Under the pieces are notes generated by a model that saw only the letters and a list, made by a program, of their open reading frames with translations, was not told where the DNA came from and ran no database searches. Position numbers and translations under genes: made by a program. 64,000 nt of DNA from an uncultured Prevotellaceae bacterium (lineage in GTDB: Bacteria > Bacteroidota > Bacteroidia > Bacteroidales > Bacteroidaceae): NCBI GenBank assembly GCA_902781315.1, contig CACZIT010000013.1, positions 1 to 64,000 on the forward strand, written 5' to 3'. Below are positions 52,363-61,310 of the stretch, in pieces. Position 1 is the stretch's first letter. Each line of letters starts with the position of its first letter.

Positions 52363-52370
52363 TAAATTTG
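52363..52370 (+). promoter_or_regulatory. -7 element of the plus-strand mannan arm
   Basis: TAAATTTG, 41 nt before the esterase ATG at 52411; no good -33 element, consistent with an activator-dependent promoter. Confidence 0.45.
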
Positions 52371-52410
52371 CATCGGAATTTTGTAACTAAACCTAAAGCG
52401 ACAAAAAAGC

Positions 52411-53775
52411 ATGAAAAAACTATGTGGCAATAGCCTGCGTCTGGTACTGCTCACTGCCTTACTGGCAGTGGCTGCGGGCCTGCAGGCACAAGTGAGAGGC
52501 AACAGCATCGTGGTGACCGTAGAGCCGGACAGCAAGGACTGGAACTACAAAGTGGGCCAGACGGCCGTGTTCACGGTGGAGGTGCGCCGGTCGGGCACGC
52601 TTGTCGATAATGTGTCAGTCAGCTACGAGGCTGGGCCTGAAATGTACCCCACGGAGAAGCGCGAGGGTGTGGTGCTGAAAGACGGCACCATGCGCCATAA
52701 GGGCAAGATGCAGAAGCCGGGTTTCTACCGGCTGAAGGTTGTGGCTCATGTGGACGGGCGCGACTACACGGGCACTTGCACGGCAGCCTTTTCGCCCGAG
52801 CAACTGCAGCCCACAACGGTGATGCCTGCCGACTTCGACGCATTCTGGACGAAAGCCATCGAAGAAGCCCGCTGGACATCGCTGGAGCCTACGAAACGCC
52901 TGCTGCCCGAAAGGTCGACGAAGGACGTGAACGTCTATGAGGTGAGCTTCCAGAACGTGCGCTGGGGCTCGCGTACCTATGGTATTTTAGCCGTGCCCGT
53001 GGATGCCGACGGCACCAATGCCTCGGGACGGAAGTATCCCGCCCTGCTGCGCGTGCCCGGTGCCGGTGTGCGGCCATACACGGGCGACCCATGGACGGCT
53101 GCGAAGGGTGTCATCGTGCTGGAGATAGGCATCCACGGCATTCCTGTGACGATGGAGCAGAGCATCTACGACCGACTGGCCGACGGCGCGCTGAACTGCT
53201 ACTGGAACTTCGGCATGGACAACCGCGACCAGAGCTACTACAAGCGCGTGGTGCTGGGATGCATCCGTGCCATCGACTACATCGAGCAGTTCACGCCGTG
53301 GGACGGCAAAAACCTCGCCGTGACGGGTTCGAGCCAGGGCGGTTTTCTCTCGCTGGCCACGGCTGGCCTGGACAAGCGCGTCAGCTGCTACGGTGCCGTG
53401 CATGCTGCCCTGTGCGACCACACGGCGTCGCTGAAGGGCGTGGCCTGCGGTTGGCCGCACTACTTCTACGGAAGCCTCTCCCCCAACCCCTCTCCAAAAG
53501 GCGAGGGGAGTAAGGATGGCAGCCTAAAGAGTAAGGTGGAGACGTCAAGGTATTACGACGGTGTGAACTTTGCACGCCGCATCACGTGCCCGGGCTGGTT
53601 CTCGTTCGGCTACAACGACGACGTGGTACCACCGACGACGGCCTATGCCACCTACAACATCGTGACCGCACCGAAGGAACTGCACCCCTATCAGCAGACC
53701 GCCCACTTCTGGTATCAAGAGCAGTGGGACGAGTGGCAGGCATGGATACTGAAACAATTGGGAATTGAAAACTGA
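52411..53775 (+). CDS. Acetyl (xylan/mannan) esterase, AXE1/CE7-like, secreted
   Basis: 454 residues with signal peptide MKKLCGNSLRLVLLTALLAV..LQAQ. An N-terminal Ig-like domain (about 30-130) is followed by an alpha/beta-hydrolase of the acetyl xylan esterase type: YPALLRVPGAGVRPY, nucleophile GSSQGGFLSLATA (Ser about 307), Asp region YNDDVVPPTTA and His in TAHFWYQEQW. It should remove acetyl groups from acetylated mannan or its oligomers, opening them to GH26 and GH130. A palindromic-element insert (LSPNPSPKGEGSKDG, about 357-371) lies between the nucleophile and the Asp. First gene of the plus-strand arm. Confidence 0.85.
   Translation: MKKLCGNSLRLVLLTALLAVAAGLQAQVRGNSIVVTVEPDSKDWNYKVGQTAVFTVEVRRSGTLVDNVSVSYEAGPEMYPTEKREGVVLKDGTMRHKGKMQKPGFYRLKVVAHVDGRDYTGTCTAAFSPEQLQPTTVMPADFDAFWTKAIEEARWTSLEPTKRLLPERSTKDVNVYEVSFQNVRWGSRTYGILAVPVDADGTNASGRKYPALLRVPGAGVRPYTGDPWTAAKGVIVLEIGIHGIPVTMEQSIYDRLADGALNCYWNFGMDNRDQSYYKRVVLGCIRAIDYIEQFTPWDGKNLAVTGSSQGGFLSLATAGLDKRVSCYGAVHAALCDHTASLKGVACGWPHYFYGSLSPNPSPKGEGSKDGSLKSKVETSRYYDGVNFARRITCPGWFSFGYNDDVVPPTTAYATYNIVTAPKELHPYQQTAHFWYQEQWDEWQAWILKQLGIEN
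53476..53511. repeat. GC-rich palindromic element inside the esterase gene
   Basis: CCCCTCTCC-AAAA-GGCGAGGGG; in frame as LSPNPSPKGEGS. Confidence 0.85.
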
Positions 53776-53866
53776 CTCTCCGCTCGACCCGCAGGGGCGC
53801 TTTCGTAGCGAAGCGGAGAAAGAACTCTCAACTCTCAACTCTCAACTATAAAACTGACTCTCAACT

Positions 53867-54961
53867 ATGAACTATAAACTAATAATAGGTGTAGCCGCAC
53901 TCATGCTGGCCGCCTGCAACACGACGAAGAAGAACGTGGAGACACAGAGTGAACAACTGGCCACGCGCATGGCCCAGCTGCAGCAGCGCGGCTACATGTA
54001 CGGCCATCAGGACGACCCCATGTACGGACTGACGTGGAAGGGAACCTATGCCGGCGACAGTGCCGAGCTGGGTCGCAGCGACGTGCTGGAACTCGTGGGC
54101 GACTATCCCGGCGTGATGGGCTTCGACCTCGGCGGCATCGAGATGGGCGACGCGAGGAATCTGGACAGCGTGCCCTTCCAGCGCATCCACGACGAGCTGG
54201 TGGCGCACGTGCAGCGCGGCGGCATCGTCACCCTGTCGTGGCATCCGCGCAACCCGCTGACGGGCAGCAACGCCTGGGACGTGAGCGATACGACGGTGGT
54301 GCGCAACTGTCTGCCCGGTGGCAGCGTGCACGAGAAGTTCCAGACGTGGATGCAGCGCGTGGGCGACTTTATCGAGACACTGAAGGACGACGAGGGCCAG
54401 CCTGTGCCCGTCGTCTTCCGCCCGTGGCACGAGAACAACGGCTCGTGGTTCTGGTGGGGACAGAAGCTCTGCTCTGACGAGGAGTTCCATGCCCTCTGGA
54501 ACATGATGCAGGACTACCTGCGCGACGAGCGCGGCTTCAAGAATCTGCTCTGGAGCTATTCGCCCAACCTCGACGGCGGCTGGACCGAGGAGCGCTTCCT
54601 GCAGCGCTATCCCGGCAACGACCGCGTGACGCTCATCGGCGAGGATGCCTACCAGTGGGGCGCGGAGGAGGACTTCGTGAAGCAGCTCACGGCCGACCTC
54701 GACTTCCTCTCCGTCTTCGCCAAGCGCAACGGAAAGCTGCTCGCCATGACCGAGTGCGGCTTCAAGAATACCCCCGACCCGACGTGGTGGACACGCGTGC
54801 TGAAGCCCGTCATGGACAAGTATCCGCTGTGCTACTTCCTCACCTGGCGCAACTACTCGAAGGAGTACTTCGGCCCGTCGAAGGACGAACCCAGCGGTGC
54901 CGACTTCAAGAAGCTCTATGAAGCCGGGAACACGCTGTTCCTGAAAGACATCGCAAAATAG
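53867..54961 (+). CDS. GH26 beta-mannanase/mannobiohydrolase lipoprotein
   Basis: 364 residues. Lipoprotein signal [17 protein letters not shown] (Cys17). GH26 catalytic residues: [16 protein letters not shown] (acid/base Glu about 188) and [11 protein letters not shown] (nucleophile Glu about 296); start motif [20 protein letters not shown]. It resembles the ManA type that releases mannobiose in the Bacteroides fragilis mannan pathway. It is only 14 nt upstream of the GH130 gene. Unlike the other GH26 here it has a normal signal and no repeat insert. Confidence 0.9.
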   Translation: MNYKLIIGVAALMLAACNTTKKNVETQSEQLATRMAQLQQRGYMYGHQDDPMYGLTWKGTYAGDSAELGRSDVLELVGDYPGVMGFDLGGIEMGDARNLDSVPFQRIHDELVAHVQRGGIVTLSWHPRNPLTGSNAWDVSDTTVVRNCLPGGSVHEKFQTWMQRVGDFIETLKDDEGQPVPVVFRPWHENNGSWFWWGQKLCSDEEFHALWNMMQDYLRDERGFKNLLWSYSPNLDGGWTEERFLQRYPGNDRVTLIGEDAYQWGAEEDFVKQLTADLDFLSVFAKRNGKLLAMTECGFKNTPDPTWWTRVLKPVMDKYPLCYFLTWRNYSKEYFGPSKDEPSGADFKKLYEAGNTLFLKDIAK

Positions 54962-54975
54962 AACAAACTGAGATA

Positions 54976-56205
54976 ATGAAAGATTTCAACGAAAGACTGC
55001 AGGCCCTCAGGCAGCACCACGAGGAGCTGCTCAGCCGCCCGAACGAGCCACTGCCCTGGGGCAATGGCATCTATGAGAAATATAAGTATCCCATCCTCAC
55101 CGCCGAGCACACGCCGCTGGAGTGGCGCTACGACCTGTCGCCGGAGGACAACCCGTTCCTGATGCAGCGCATCATGATGAACGCCGTGCTGAACAGCGGT
55201 GCCATCAAACTGGATGGCCGCTACCTGCTGGTGTGCCGCGTGGAAGGAGCCGACCGCAAGTCGTTCTTCGCCGTGGCCGAAAGCCCGAACGGCATCGACC
55301 AGTGGCGCTTCTGGGAGGAGCCGGTGACGATGCCCGAGGCCGACGTGCCAGCCACGAACATCTACGACATGCGCCTGACGCAGCACGAGGACGGCTGGAT
55401 CTACGGTGTGTTCTGCGCCGAGCGCCACGACGACTCGCAGCCCGGCAACCTCAGTGCCGCCACGGCCACAGCGGCCATCGCCCGCACGAAGGACCTGAAG
55501 ACGTGGCAGCGCCTGCCCGACCTCGTGAGCCGTTCGCAGCAGCGCAACGTGGTGCTCCACCCGGAGTTCGTCGATGGCAAGTACGCCTTCTACACCCGTC
55601 CGCAGGATGGCTTCATCGACACGGGCTCAGGCGGTGGCATCGGCTGGGCATTGGTCGACGACATCACGCATGCCGAAGTGCGGGAGGAACGCATCATCAA
55701 CGCCCGCCACTACCACACCATCACCGAGGTGAAGAACGGCGAGGGGCCGCACCCGCTGAAGACCGGGCAGGGCTGGCTGCACCTGGCTCACGGCGTGCGC
55801 GCCACGGCCGACGGTCTGCGCTACGTGCTGTATATGTACATGACCGCCCTCGACGACCCCACGCGCGTCGTCGCACAGCCCGGCGGCTGGTTCATCGTGC
55901 CCGAGGGACAAGAGTATCTGGGCGACGTGATGAACGTGGCCTTCGCCAACGGCTGGATCAAGGACGACGACGGTCGCGTGCTCATCTACTATGCCTCGGC
56001 CGACACCCGCATGCACGTGGCCGTGTCGAGCGTGGAGCGCCTCATTGACTACTGCCTGCACACCCCCGAGGACGGACTCGCCACCGCTGCTTCAGTAGAG
56101 ACCATCAAGCGGCTCATTCGGAAGAATGCCCACCCCCAACCCCTCCCCAAGGGAGGGGAGTCTGATAAGTCCCCTAAGTTAGGGGGATGGGGGTCTGAAC
56201 AATAG
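54976..56205 (+). CDS. GH130 4-O-beta-D-mannosyl-D-glucose phosphorylase
   Basis: 409 residues, no signal peptide, so cytosolic. Family core: [77 protein letters not shown] and [13 protein letters not shown], with [16 protein letters not shown]. The residues and length match the mannosylglucose phosphorylases (GH130_1), which turn Man-Glc plus phosphate into mannose 1-phosphate and glucose. Neighbouring epimerase and GH26 support this. The last 25 residues ([15 protein letters not shown]...) come from a palindromic element that replaced the natural end. Confidence 0.9.
   Translation: MKDFNERLQALRQHHEELLSRPNEPLPWGNGIYEKYKYPILTAEHTPLEWRYDLSPEDNPFLMQRIMMNAVLNSGAIKLDGRYLLVCRVEGADRKSFFAVAESPNGIDQWRFWEEPVTMPEADVPATNIYDMRLTQHEDGWIYGVFCAERHDDSQPGNLSAATATAAIARTKDLKTWQRLPDLVSRSQQRNVVLHPEFVDGKYAFYTRPQDGFIDTGSGGGIGWALVDDITHAEVREERIINARHYHTITEVKNGEGPHPLKTGQGWLHLAHGVRATADGLRYVLYMYMTALDDPTRVVAQPGGWFIVPEGQEYLGDVMNVAFANGWIKDDDGRVLIYYASADTRMHVAVSSVERLIDYCLHTPEDGLATAASVETIKRLIRKNAHPQPLPKGGESDKSPKLGGWGSEQ
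56130..56197. repeat. GC-rich palindromic elements at the GH130 C-terminus
   Basis: CCCCTCCCC-AA-GGGAGGGG then a diverged unit (CCCCTAAGTTAGGGG). They supply the last codons of the GH130 gene. Confidence 0.85.
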
Positions 56206-56241
56206 ATAACGTTTTAAAAACAATCATCAACAAATTAAACA

Positions 56242-57669
56242 ATGAATTATAAAGAAACTAATCCCCCCTCCCTTGGGGAGGGGAAGAGGGTGGGCCTTAA
56301 TCCCCCCTCCCTTGGGGAGGGGAAGGGGGTGGGCCTTAAAGAGAAAATAGGCTATGCCTTAGGCGATGCTGCAGCAGGCGGCATCACGTGGAAAGTCATG
56401 TCGATAGCCTTCCCGCTGTTCTTCACCAACGTGTTCGGACTCACCGTGGCCGACACCGCCACACTGATGCTCGTGGCACGCATGTTCGACGTCGTCACCG
56501 ACCCGCTGATGGGTTCGCTGGCCGACCGTACTCAGTCGCGCTGGGGCACCTACCGCCCGTGGCTCATCTTCGGCGCCGTACCCCTCGGCGTCGTCTTCGC
56601 GCTGCTGCTCTACACGCCCGACTTCGGTCCTGTGGGCAAGCGCATCTGGGCCTACTCGCTCTATCTGCTCATGATGGCCGTCTACACGGCAGTGAACGTG
56701 CCCTACGGCTCGCTGCTGGGCGTGATGACCGACGACGACAACGAGAAGAACGAGTTCTCATCGTATCGCATGGTGGGCGCCTATGCCATGGGCTTCATCA
56801 CGCTGCTGTCGTTCCCCTACCTGCAGAAGATGGTGGGCGGCAGCGACCAGCACCAGTATGCCGTGCTCGGCGTGATGCTCGGCGCACTCGCCACCATCGG
56901 CACGCTGGCTTGCGGACTGCTCACCCGCGAACGACTGAAACCCGTGCGCGCCGAGAAGTTCTCGTTCAAGCCCTTCGCCGACCTGTTCCGCAACAAGCCG
57001 TGGATTTATCTGACGCTCATCGGCATCTGCACCAACTTCTTCAACGGCTTCCGCTATGCCGTGGCCGGCTACATGCTGGAGTACTGCCTGCATGGCGACG
57101 TCACCGTCTCAGGCCTGATCATCAACTACACGGTGTTCATGACCTTCGGCGAGGTGACGTGCATGATTTTCGGTGGCGTATCGCCGAAATTCACGCGGTG
57201 GGTAGGCTCGAAGCGCAAAGCCTTCGCCTGGGCTGCCATCATCTGTGCCGTGTCGTCGGTGGCATTCTTCTTCATCCCCATGGATCCCGCCTACATCTGG
57301 GTGATGGTGGCTGTGGTCATCATCACGTCAGTAGGCATCGGCCTGTTCTCGCCGCTGCTGTGGTCGATGTATGCCGATGTGGCCGACTACGCCACCGAGA
57401 AGAACGGCACCTCGTCGACGGGACTTATCTTCTCGAGCGGTACGATGGCGCAAAAGTTCGGCTCGGCCATCTCGGGCGCACTCGTGGCGCTGTTCCTGGG
57501 CATGGCAGGCTTCATCTCCGGCACCGATGCTGCTACGGGTCAGACCGTGGTGACCATCACCAACGAGGAGGCTGTGCGCCAGATGATTTGGGCCCTGTTC
57601 TCGCTCTTCCCCGCCGCCATCGCTGCCCTCATCGTGTTGCTCCTCCACAAATATCCCATCAAGAAATAG
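56242..57669 (+). CDS. GPH-family sugar:cation symporter
   Basis: 475 residues, about 12 membrane helices, inner membrane. Glycoside-pentoside-hexuronide family: KIGYALGDAAAGGITWKVMS, MFDVVTDPLMGSLADRTQSR, WGTYRPWLIFGAVPLGVVFA, NVPYGSLLGVMTDDDNEKNE and SPLLWSMYADVADYATEKNG. It should import mannobiose-type sugars released by the mannanases. Residues about 7-32 are two tandem element-coded units (NPPSLGEGKRVGL, NPPSLGEGKGVGL) placed before the first helix, so the N-terminus is longer than in normal members. It follows GH130 and precedes the epimerase by 4 nt. Confidence 0.9.
   Translation: MNYKETNPPSLGEGKRVGLNPPSLGEGKGVGLKEKIGYALGDAAAGGITWKVMSIAFPLFFTNVFGLTVADTATLMLVARMFDVVTDPLMGSLADRTQSRWGTYRPWLIFGAVPLGVVFALLLYTPDFGPVGKRIWAYSLYLLMMAVYTAVNVPYGSLLGVMTDDDNEKNEFSSYRMVGAYAMGFITLLSFPYLQKMVGGSDQHQYAVLGVMLGALATIGTLACGLLTRERLKPVRAEKFSFKPFADLFRNKPWIYLTLIGICTNFFNGFRYAVAGYMLEYCLHGDVTVSGLIINYTVFMTFGEVTCMIFGGVSPKFTRWVGSKRKAFAWAAIICAVSSVAFFFIPMDPAYIWVMVAVVIITSVGIGLFSPLLWSMYADVADYATEKNGTSSTGLIFSSGTMAQKFGSAISGALVALFLGMAGFISGTDAATGQTVVTITNEEAVRQMIWALFSLFPAAIAALIVLLLHKYPIKK
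56261..56338. repeat. Two tandem GC-rich palindromic elements at the transporter N-terminus
   Basis: Period 39 nt, CCCCTCCCTTGGGGAGGGG core, in frame as NPPSLGEGK and so on. Confidence 0.9.
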
Positions 57670-57673
57670 CCGC

Positions 57674-58957
57674 ATGGATTCCCGTTCAACACATTGCGAT
57701 GCCATCGCAACCCTCCGAAGTGAAGTCCTCGACGTGCTGGAGAACAACATCCTCCGCTTCTGGCTCGACGAGATGCAGGACTATGAGCACGGAGGCTTCT
57801 ACGGACAGATGACCGGACGCGGCCAACTGGTGAAGACCGCCGACAAGGGTGCCATCCTGAATGCCCGCATCCTTTGGGCTTTCTCGGCAGCCTATCGCGT
57901 ACTCCGCAAGCCGGAATACCTCGAAGCAGCCACGCGTGCCAAGGATTACATCCTCGACCATTTCATCGACCCCGAGTATGGTGGCACCTATTGGAGCCTC
58001 GATTATCTCGGCCAACCACGCGACACCAAAAAACAGTTCTATGCCATTGGCTTCATGATCTATGGTCTGTCGGAATATGCTCGTGCCACTGGCGACCATG
58101 AGGCACTCGATGTGGCCCTCCAGCTCTATGAGTGCATTGAAGAACACTCGCTCGACCATGAGTACAACGGCTACATCGAGGCGATGACGCGCGACTGGCA
58201 ACCCATGGCCGACATGCGCCTCTCGGAACTTGATGCCAACTATCCGAAGTCGCAGAACACCCACCTGCACATCATTGAGCCCTACACCAATTTGTTCCGC
58301 GCTTTGCGCGAAGTGAAAGGTGAAAAGTTAAAAGTGACGTCAGCTTCGGACTCTGCTTCCGCCGTATGCTGCGATGCTATTGCGGCCGTCGAGCTGTCTC
58401 TCCGTAACCTCATCGACATATTCACCGACCGCATCCTGAATCCCGACACCCACCACCTCGACCTCTTCTTCGAGAACGACTGGACGCGCGGCGCCGGTCA
58501 TTTGGAGAGCTACGGCCACGACATCGAGTGCTCGTGGCTCATGCATGAGGCAGCGCTGGTACTGGGCGATAAGGCGGTGCTGGAGAAGGTGGAGCCCATC
58601 GTGCGCGAAGTGGCGAAGGCATCGGAGAAAGGCCTCAATGCCGACGGCTCGATGATTCATGAGGCCAACCTCGACACGGGCCATGTGGACGACGACCTGC
58701 ACTGGTGGGTGCAGGCCGAGAACGTCGTGGGCTGGTTCAACCTCTACCAGCACTTCGACGACGAGGACGCCCTGCAGAAGGCCCTCCGTTGCTGGGACTA
58801 CATCAAGCGTAACCTCATCGATAGCGAGCATGGTGAGTGGTACTGGAGCCGCCACAGCGACGGCACCCTGAACCTCGACGACGACCATGCCGGCTTCTGG
58901 AAGTGCCCCTACCACAACTCCCGCATGTGCCTCGAAATCATCGAAAGAACCCAGTAA
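57674..58957 (+). CDS. Mannobiose/cellobiose 2-epimerase (AGE family)
   Basis: 427 residues, cytosolic. An (alpha/alpha)6 barrel of the N-acylglucosamine 2-epimerase type: FWLDEMQDYEHGGFYGQMTG, RILWAFSAAYRVL, HEYNGYIEAMTRDW, THLHIIEPYTNLFRAL, GHDIECSWLMHEAALVLG and DDLHWWVQAENVVGW. In the mannan pathway it converts Man-beta-1,4-Man to Man-beta-1,4-Glc, the substrate of the GH130 enzyme. An extra segment near 217-235 (EVKGEKLKVTSASDSASAVC), partly coded by a GAAAGGTGAAAAGTTAAAAG repeat, widens one loop. It is coupled to the transporter gene. Confidence 0.9.
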   Translation: MDSRSTHCDAIATLRSEVLDVLENNILRFWLDEMQDYEHGGFYGQMTGRGQLVKTADKGAILNARILWAFSAAYRVLRKPEYLEAATRAKDYILDHFIDPEYGGTYWSLDYLGQPRDTKKQFYAIGFMIYGLSEYARATGDHEALDVALQLYECIEEHSLDHEYNGYIEAMTRDWQPMADMRLSELDANYPKSQNTHLHIIEPYTNLFRALREVKGEKLKVTSASDSASAVCCDAIAAVELSLRNLIDIFTDRILNPDTHHLDLFFENDWTRGAGHLESYGHDIECSWLMHEAALVLGDKAVLEKVEPIVREVAKASEKGLNADGSMIHEANLDTGHVDDDLHWWVQAENVVGWFNLYQHFDDEDALQKALRCWDYIKRNLIDSEHGEWYWSRHSDGTLNLDDDHAGFWKCPYHNSRMCLEIIERTQ

Positions 58958-59033
58958 CCAAGTCATAGGAAACCCTTGGAATGCCTAGAAAGTCCTAGAA
59001 TCCCTGGAAACCCTAGAAAAAAACAACCGCAAT

Positions 59034-61214
59034 ATGAAAACAATCAAAACCATCCTCTCTCTTCTGGTGCTTGCCATTCCTGCTTTCGCATGGCAGGGCG
59101 ACATCACCGTCCAGACTCCTAACACGCAGATGCTCCTTCATGCCTGGGAAGGCGGTGACCTTCGCATGGCTTACTACGGCGACCGCTCAGCCACGCTTGA
59201 GCAGCTGCGCGACGCCGGCGCCGACCTGAACTTCTCGGCGATGCCTGCCTTTGGCACCGTCGACGCCATCGAGGCACCGGCACTGCAGATTCAGCATGCC
59301 GACGGCGACCTGAACCTTGAACTGAAGGTCACCAACTACACCTCTGCCGACGCCGGCAACGCCATCCTCCACACCATCACCATGCAGGACAAGCTGCAGC
59401 CTGTCACCGTGAAAGTGTTCTATAAGGCCTACAAGAACGTCGACATCATTGAGACGTGGACCGAGATTTCGCATCAGGAGAAGCGTGCCATCACGCTGAA
59501 GCGCTACGACTCCGGCCACCTCACCTTCCGCCAGGGCAACGTCTGGCTGACCCACCTGCACGGCAACTGGGCAGCCGAGACGGAGTCGACACAGGAGCGC
59601 CTCACGCCCGGCATGAAGATCATCCGCAACACCGACGGCGCCCGCAACTCCCACCTCGATGCTCCCGAGCTGATGCTCTCGCTCGACGGAAAGCCGCAGG
59701 AGAACACCGGCCGCACCATCGGCGCAGCCCTTTGCTGGAGCGGTAACTTCGAGTTGCGCATCAACACCAATGCCCACCACGTACACCACCTCTATGCCGG
59801 TATCAATCCGCTGGCCAGCGAATACGTGCTGGAGCCCAAGCAGACCTTCGAGACGCCCCACCTCGCCCTGACCTACACCGACGAGGGCATGGGCGGCGTG
59901 AGCCGCGCGTTCCACCGCTGGGCCCGCACCGAGGGCATGCTCCATCGCGGCATGAAGACCGGCGACATCCTCCTGAACTCCTGGGAGGGCATCTATTTCG
60001 ACATCACCGAGGAGCGCATCATACAGATGATGGACGACATCGCGAAGTTCGGCGGCGAGCTGTTCGTCATGGACGACGGCTGGTTTGGCGACAAATACCC
60101 GCGCAACGACGACTCGTCGTCGCTCGGCGACTGGGTCGTTGACCGCCGCAAGCTGCCCAACGGCATCAAGGCCCTCACCGACGCTGCCCGCGAGCGCGGC
60201 ATCAAGTTCGGCATCTGGATAGAGCCAGAGATGTCGAACACGAAGAGCGAGCTCTTCGAGAAGCATCCCGACTGGGTGCTGCAGACCAAGGGTCGCGAGC
60301 TGAAGCAGGGACGCGGCGGCACGCAGGTGGTGCTCGACATGACCAACCCTGAGGTGCAGGACTTCGTGTTCCGCGTGGTCGACGATCTGATGACGCAGTA
60401 TCCCGAGATAGCCTATATCAAGTGGGATGCCAACGCCTCAATCCAGAACTACGGCTCACTCTACCTGCCGAAGCAGAAGCAGTCGAACATCTACGTCGAC
60501 TACCACCTCGGACTCATCAAGACCCTGCAGCGCATCCGCGCGAAGTATCCCGACCTGGTCATTCAGGACTGCGCCTCGGGTGGCGGTCGTGCCAACTACG
60601 GCCTGCTGCCTTACTTCGACGAGTTCTGGGTGAGCGACAACAACGATGCCCTGCAGCGTGTCTACATCCAGTACGGCACCAGCTACTTCTTCCCCTCCAA
60701 CGCCATGGCACAGCACATCGGCGGCGTGCCCTATTGGAACACCGGCGGCCGCATCACGCCCGTGAAGTTCCGCTGCGACGTGGCCATGAGTGGGCGTCTG
60801 GGCATCGAGCTGCAGCCGAAGCACATGACCGACGAGGAGCGCGCCCAGTGCACGCAGGCTTTCCACGACTACAAGGAGCTGCGCCCCGTGGTGCAGACGG
60901 GCAACCTCTACCGCCTGCTGTCGCCCTTCAGCCGCGAGGGTTTCTCTTCGCTGATGTATGTCGACGATGCGAAGAGCCACGCCGTCCTGTTTATCTATAA
61001 GGTAGACAACTACTGCGACCAGCCCATTCCGCGCCTGCGCCTGGCCGGTCTCGACCCCGACCGCACCTACACGCTCACCGAGCGCAACGTGAAGACCGGC
61101 CAGCAGCCCTGCTCGCTCAGCGGCAAGCAGTTCACGGGTCGTTTCCTCATGTCGGTAGGCATAGAGATTCCCCTGCGCGACGACTATGCCAGCCGCGTGT
61201 TCGAACTGAAGTAG
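59034..61214 (+). CDS. GH36 alpha-galactosidase, secreted
   Basis: 726 residues with signal peptide MKTIKTILSLLVLAIPAFA. N-terminal beta-sandwich, then the GH36 barrel: FVMDDGWFGDKYPRNDDSSS, LPNGIKALTDAARERGIKFG and WIEPEMSN. The nucleophile Asp is in AYIKWDANASI (about 465) and the acid/base Asp in FWVSDNNDALQR (about 534). A C-terminal beta domain closes it. It removes alpha-1,6-galactose side groups, so the locus is suited to galactomannan. Last gene of the plus-strand arm. The 76-nt gap before it holds iterations of CCTAGAA. Confidence 0.93.
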   Translation: MKTIKTILSLLVLAIPAFAWQGDITVQTPNTQMLLHAWEGGDLRMAYYGDRSATLEQLRDAGADLNFSAMPAFGTVDAIEAPALQIQHADGDLNLELKVTNYTSADAGNAILHTITMQDKLQPVTVKVFYKAYKNVDIIETWTEISHQEKRAITLKRYDSGHLTFRQGNVWLTHLHGNWAAETESTQERLTPGMKIIRNTDGARNSHLDAPELMLSLDGKPQENTGRTIGAALCWSGNFELRINTNAHHVHHLYAGINPLASEYVLEPKQTFETPHLALTYTDEGMGGVSRAFHRWARTEGMLHRGMKTGDILLNSWEGIYFDITEERIIQMMDDIAKFGGELFVMDDGWFGDKYPRNDDSSSLGDWVVDRRKLPNGIKALTDAARERGIKFGIWIEPEMSNTKSELFEKHPDWVLQTKGRELKQGRGGTQVVLDMTNPEVQDFVFRVVDDLMTQYPEIAYIKWDANASIQNYGSLYLPKQKQSNIYVDYHLGLIKTLQRIRAKYPDLVIQDCASGGGRANYGLLPYFDEFWVSDNNDALQRVYIQYGTSYFFPSNAMAQHIGGVPYWNTGGRITPVKFRCDVAMSGRLGIELQPKHMTDEERAQCTQAFHDYKELRPVVQTGNLYRLLSPFSREGFSSLMYVDDAKSHAVLFIYKVDNYCDQPIPRLRLAGLDPDRTYTLTERNVKTGQQPCSLSGKQFTGRFLMSVGIEIPLRDDYASRVFELK

Positions 61215-61269
61215 AAAAACGAAAAAGCTCAATAGGTAAAGTATTAGTCTAAAGGTAATTTTAATTGAA

Positions 61270-61310
61270 AGGGCAGCGTTGTCGTGATGACAACGCTGCC
61301 CTGCTTTTTT
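61270..61310. terminator. Bidirectional terminator after the GH36 gene
   Basis: AGGGCAGCGTTGTC (61270-61283) pairs perfectly with GACAACGCTGCCCT (61289-61302), followed by T6. It overlaps the 3' end of the convergent TPR gene. Confidence 0.88.

Larger units (their letters stand above)
51604..52410. other. Divergent control region between the two arms of the mannan locus
   Basis: About 800 nt without a convincing gene; the 82-codon frame at 51889 has no support. It holds possible -7 elements for both directions (51708-51701 minus, 52363-52370 plus) and a large dyad at 51977-52077. No regulator gene lies next to the locus in this window, so the controlling factor must come from elsewhere. Confidence 0.6.
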
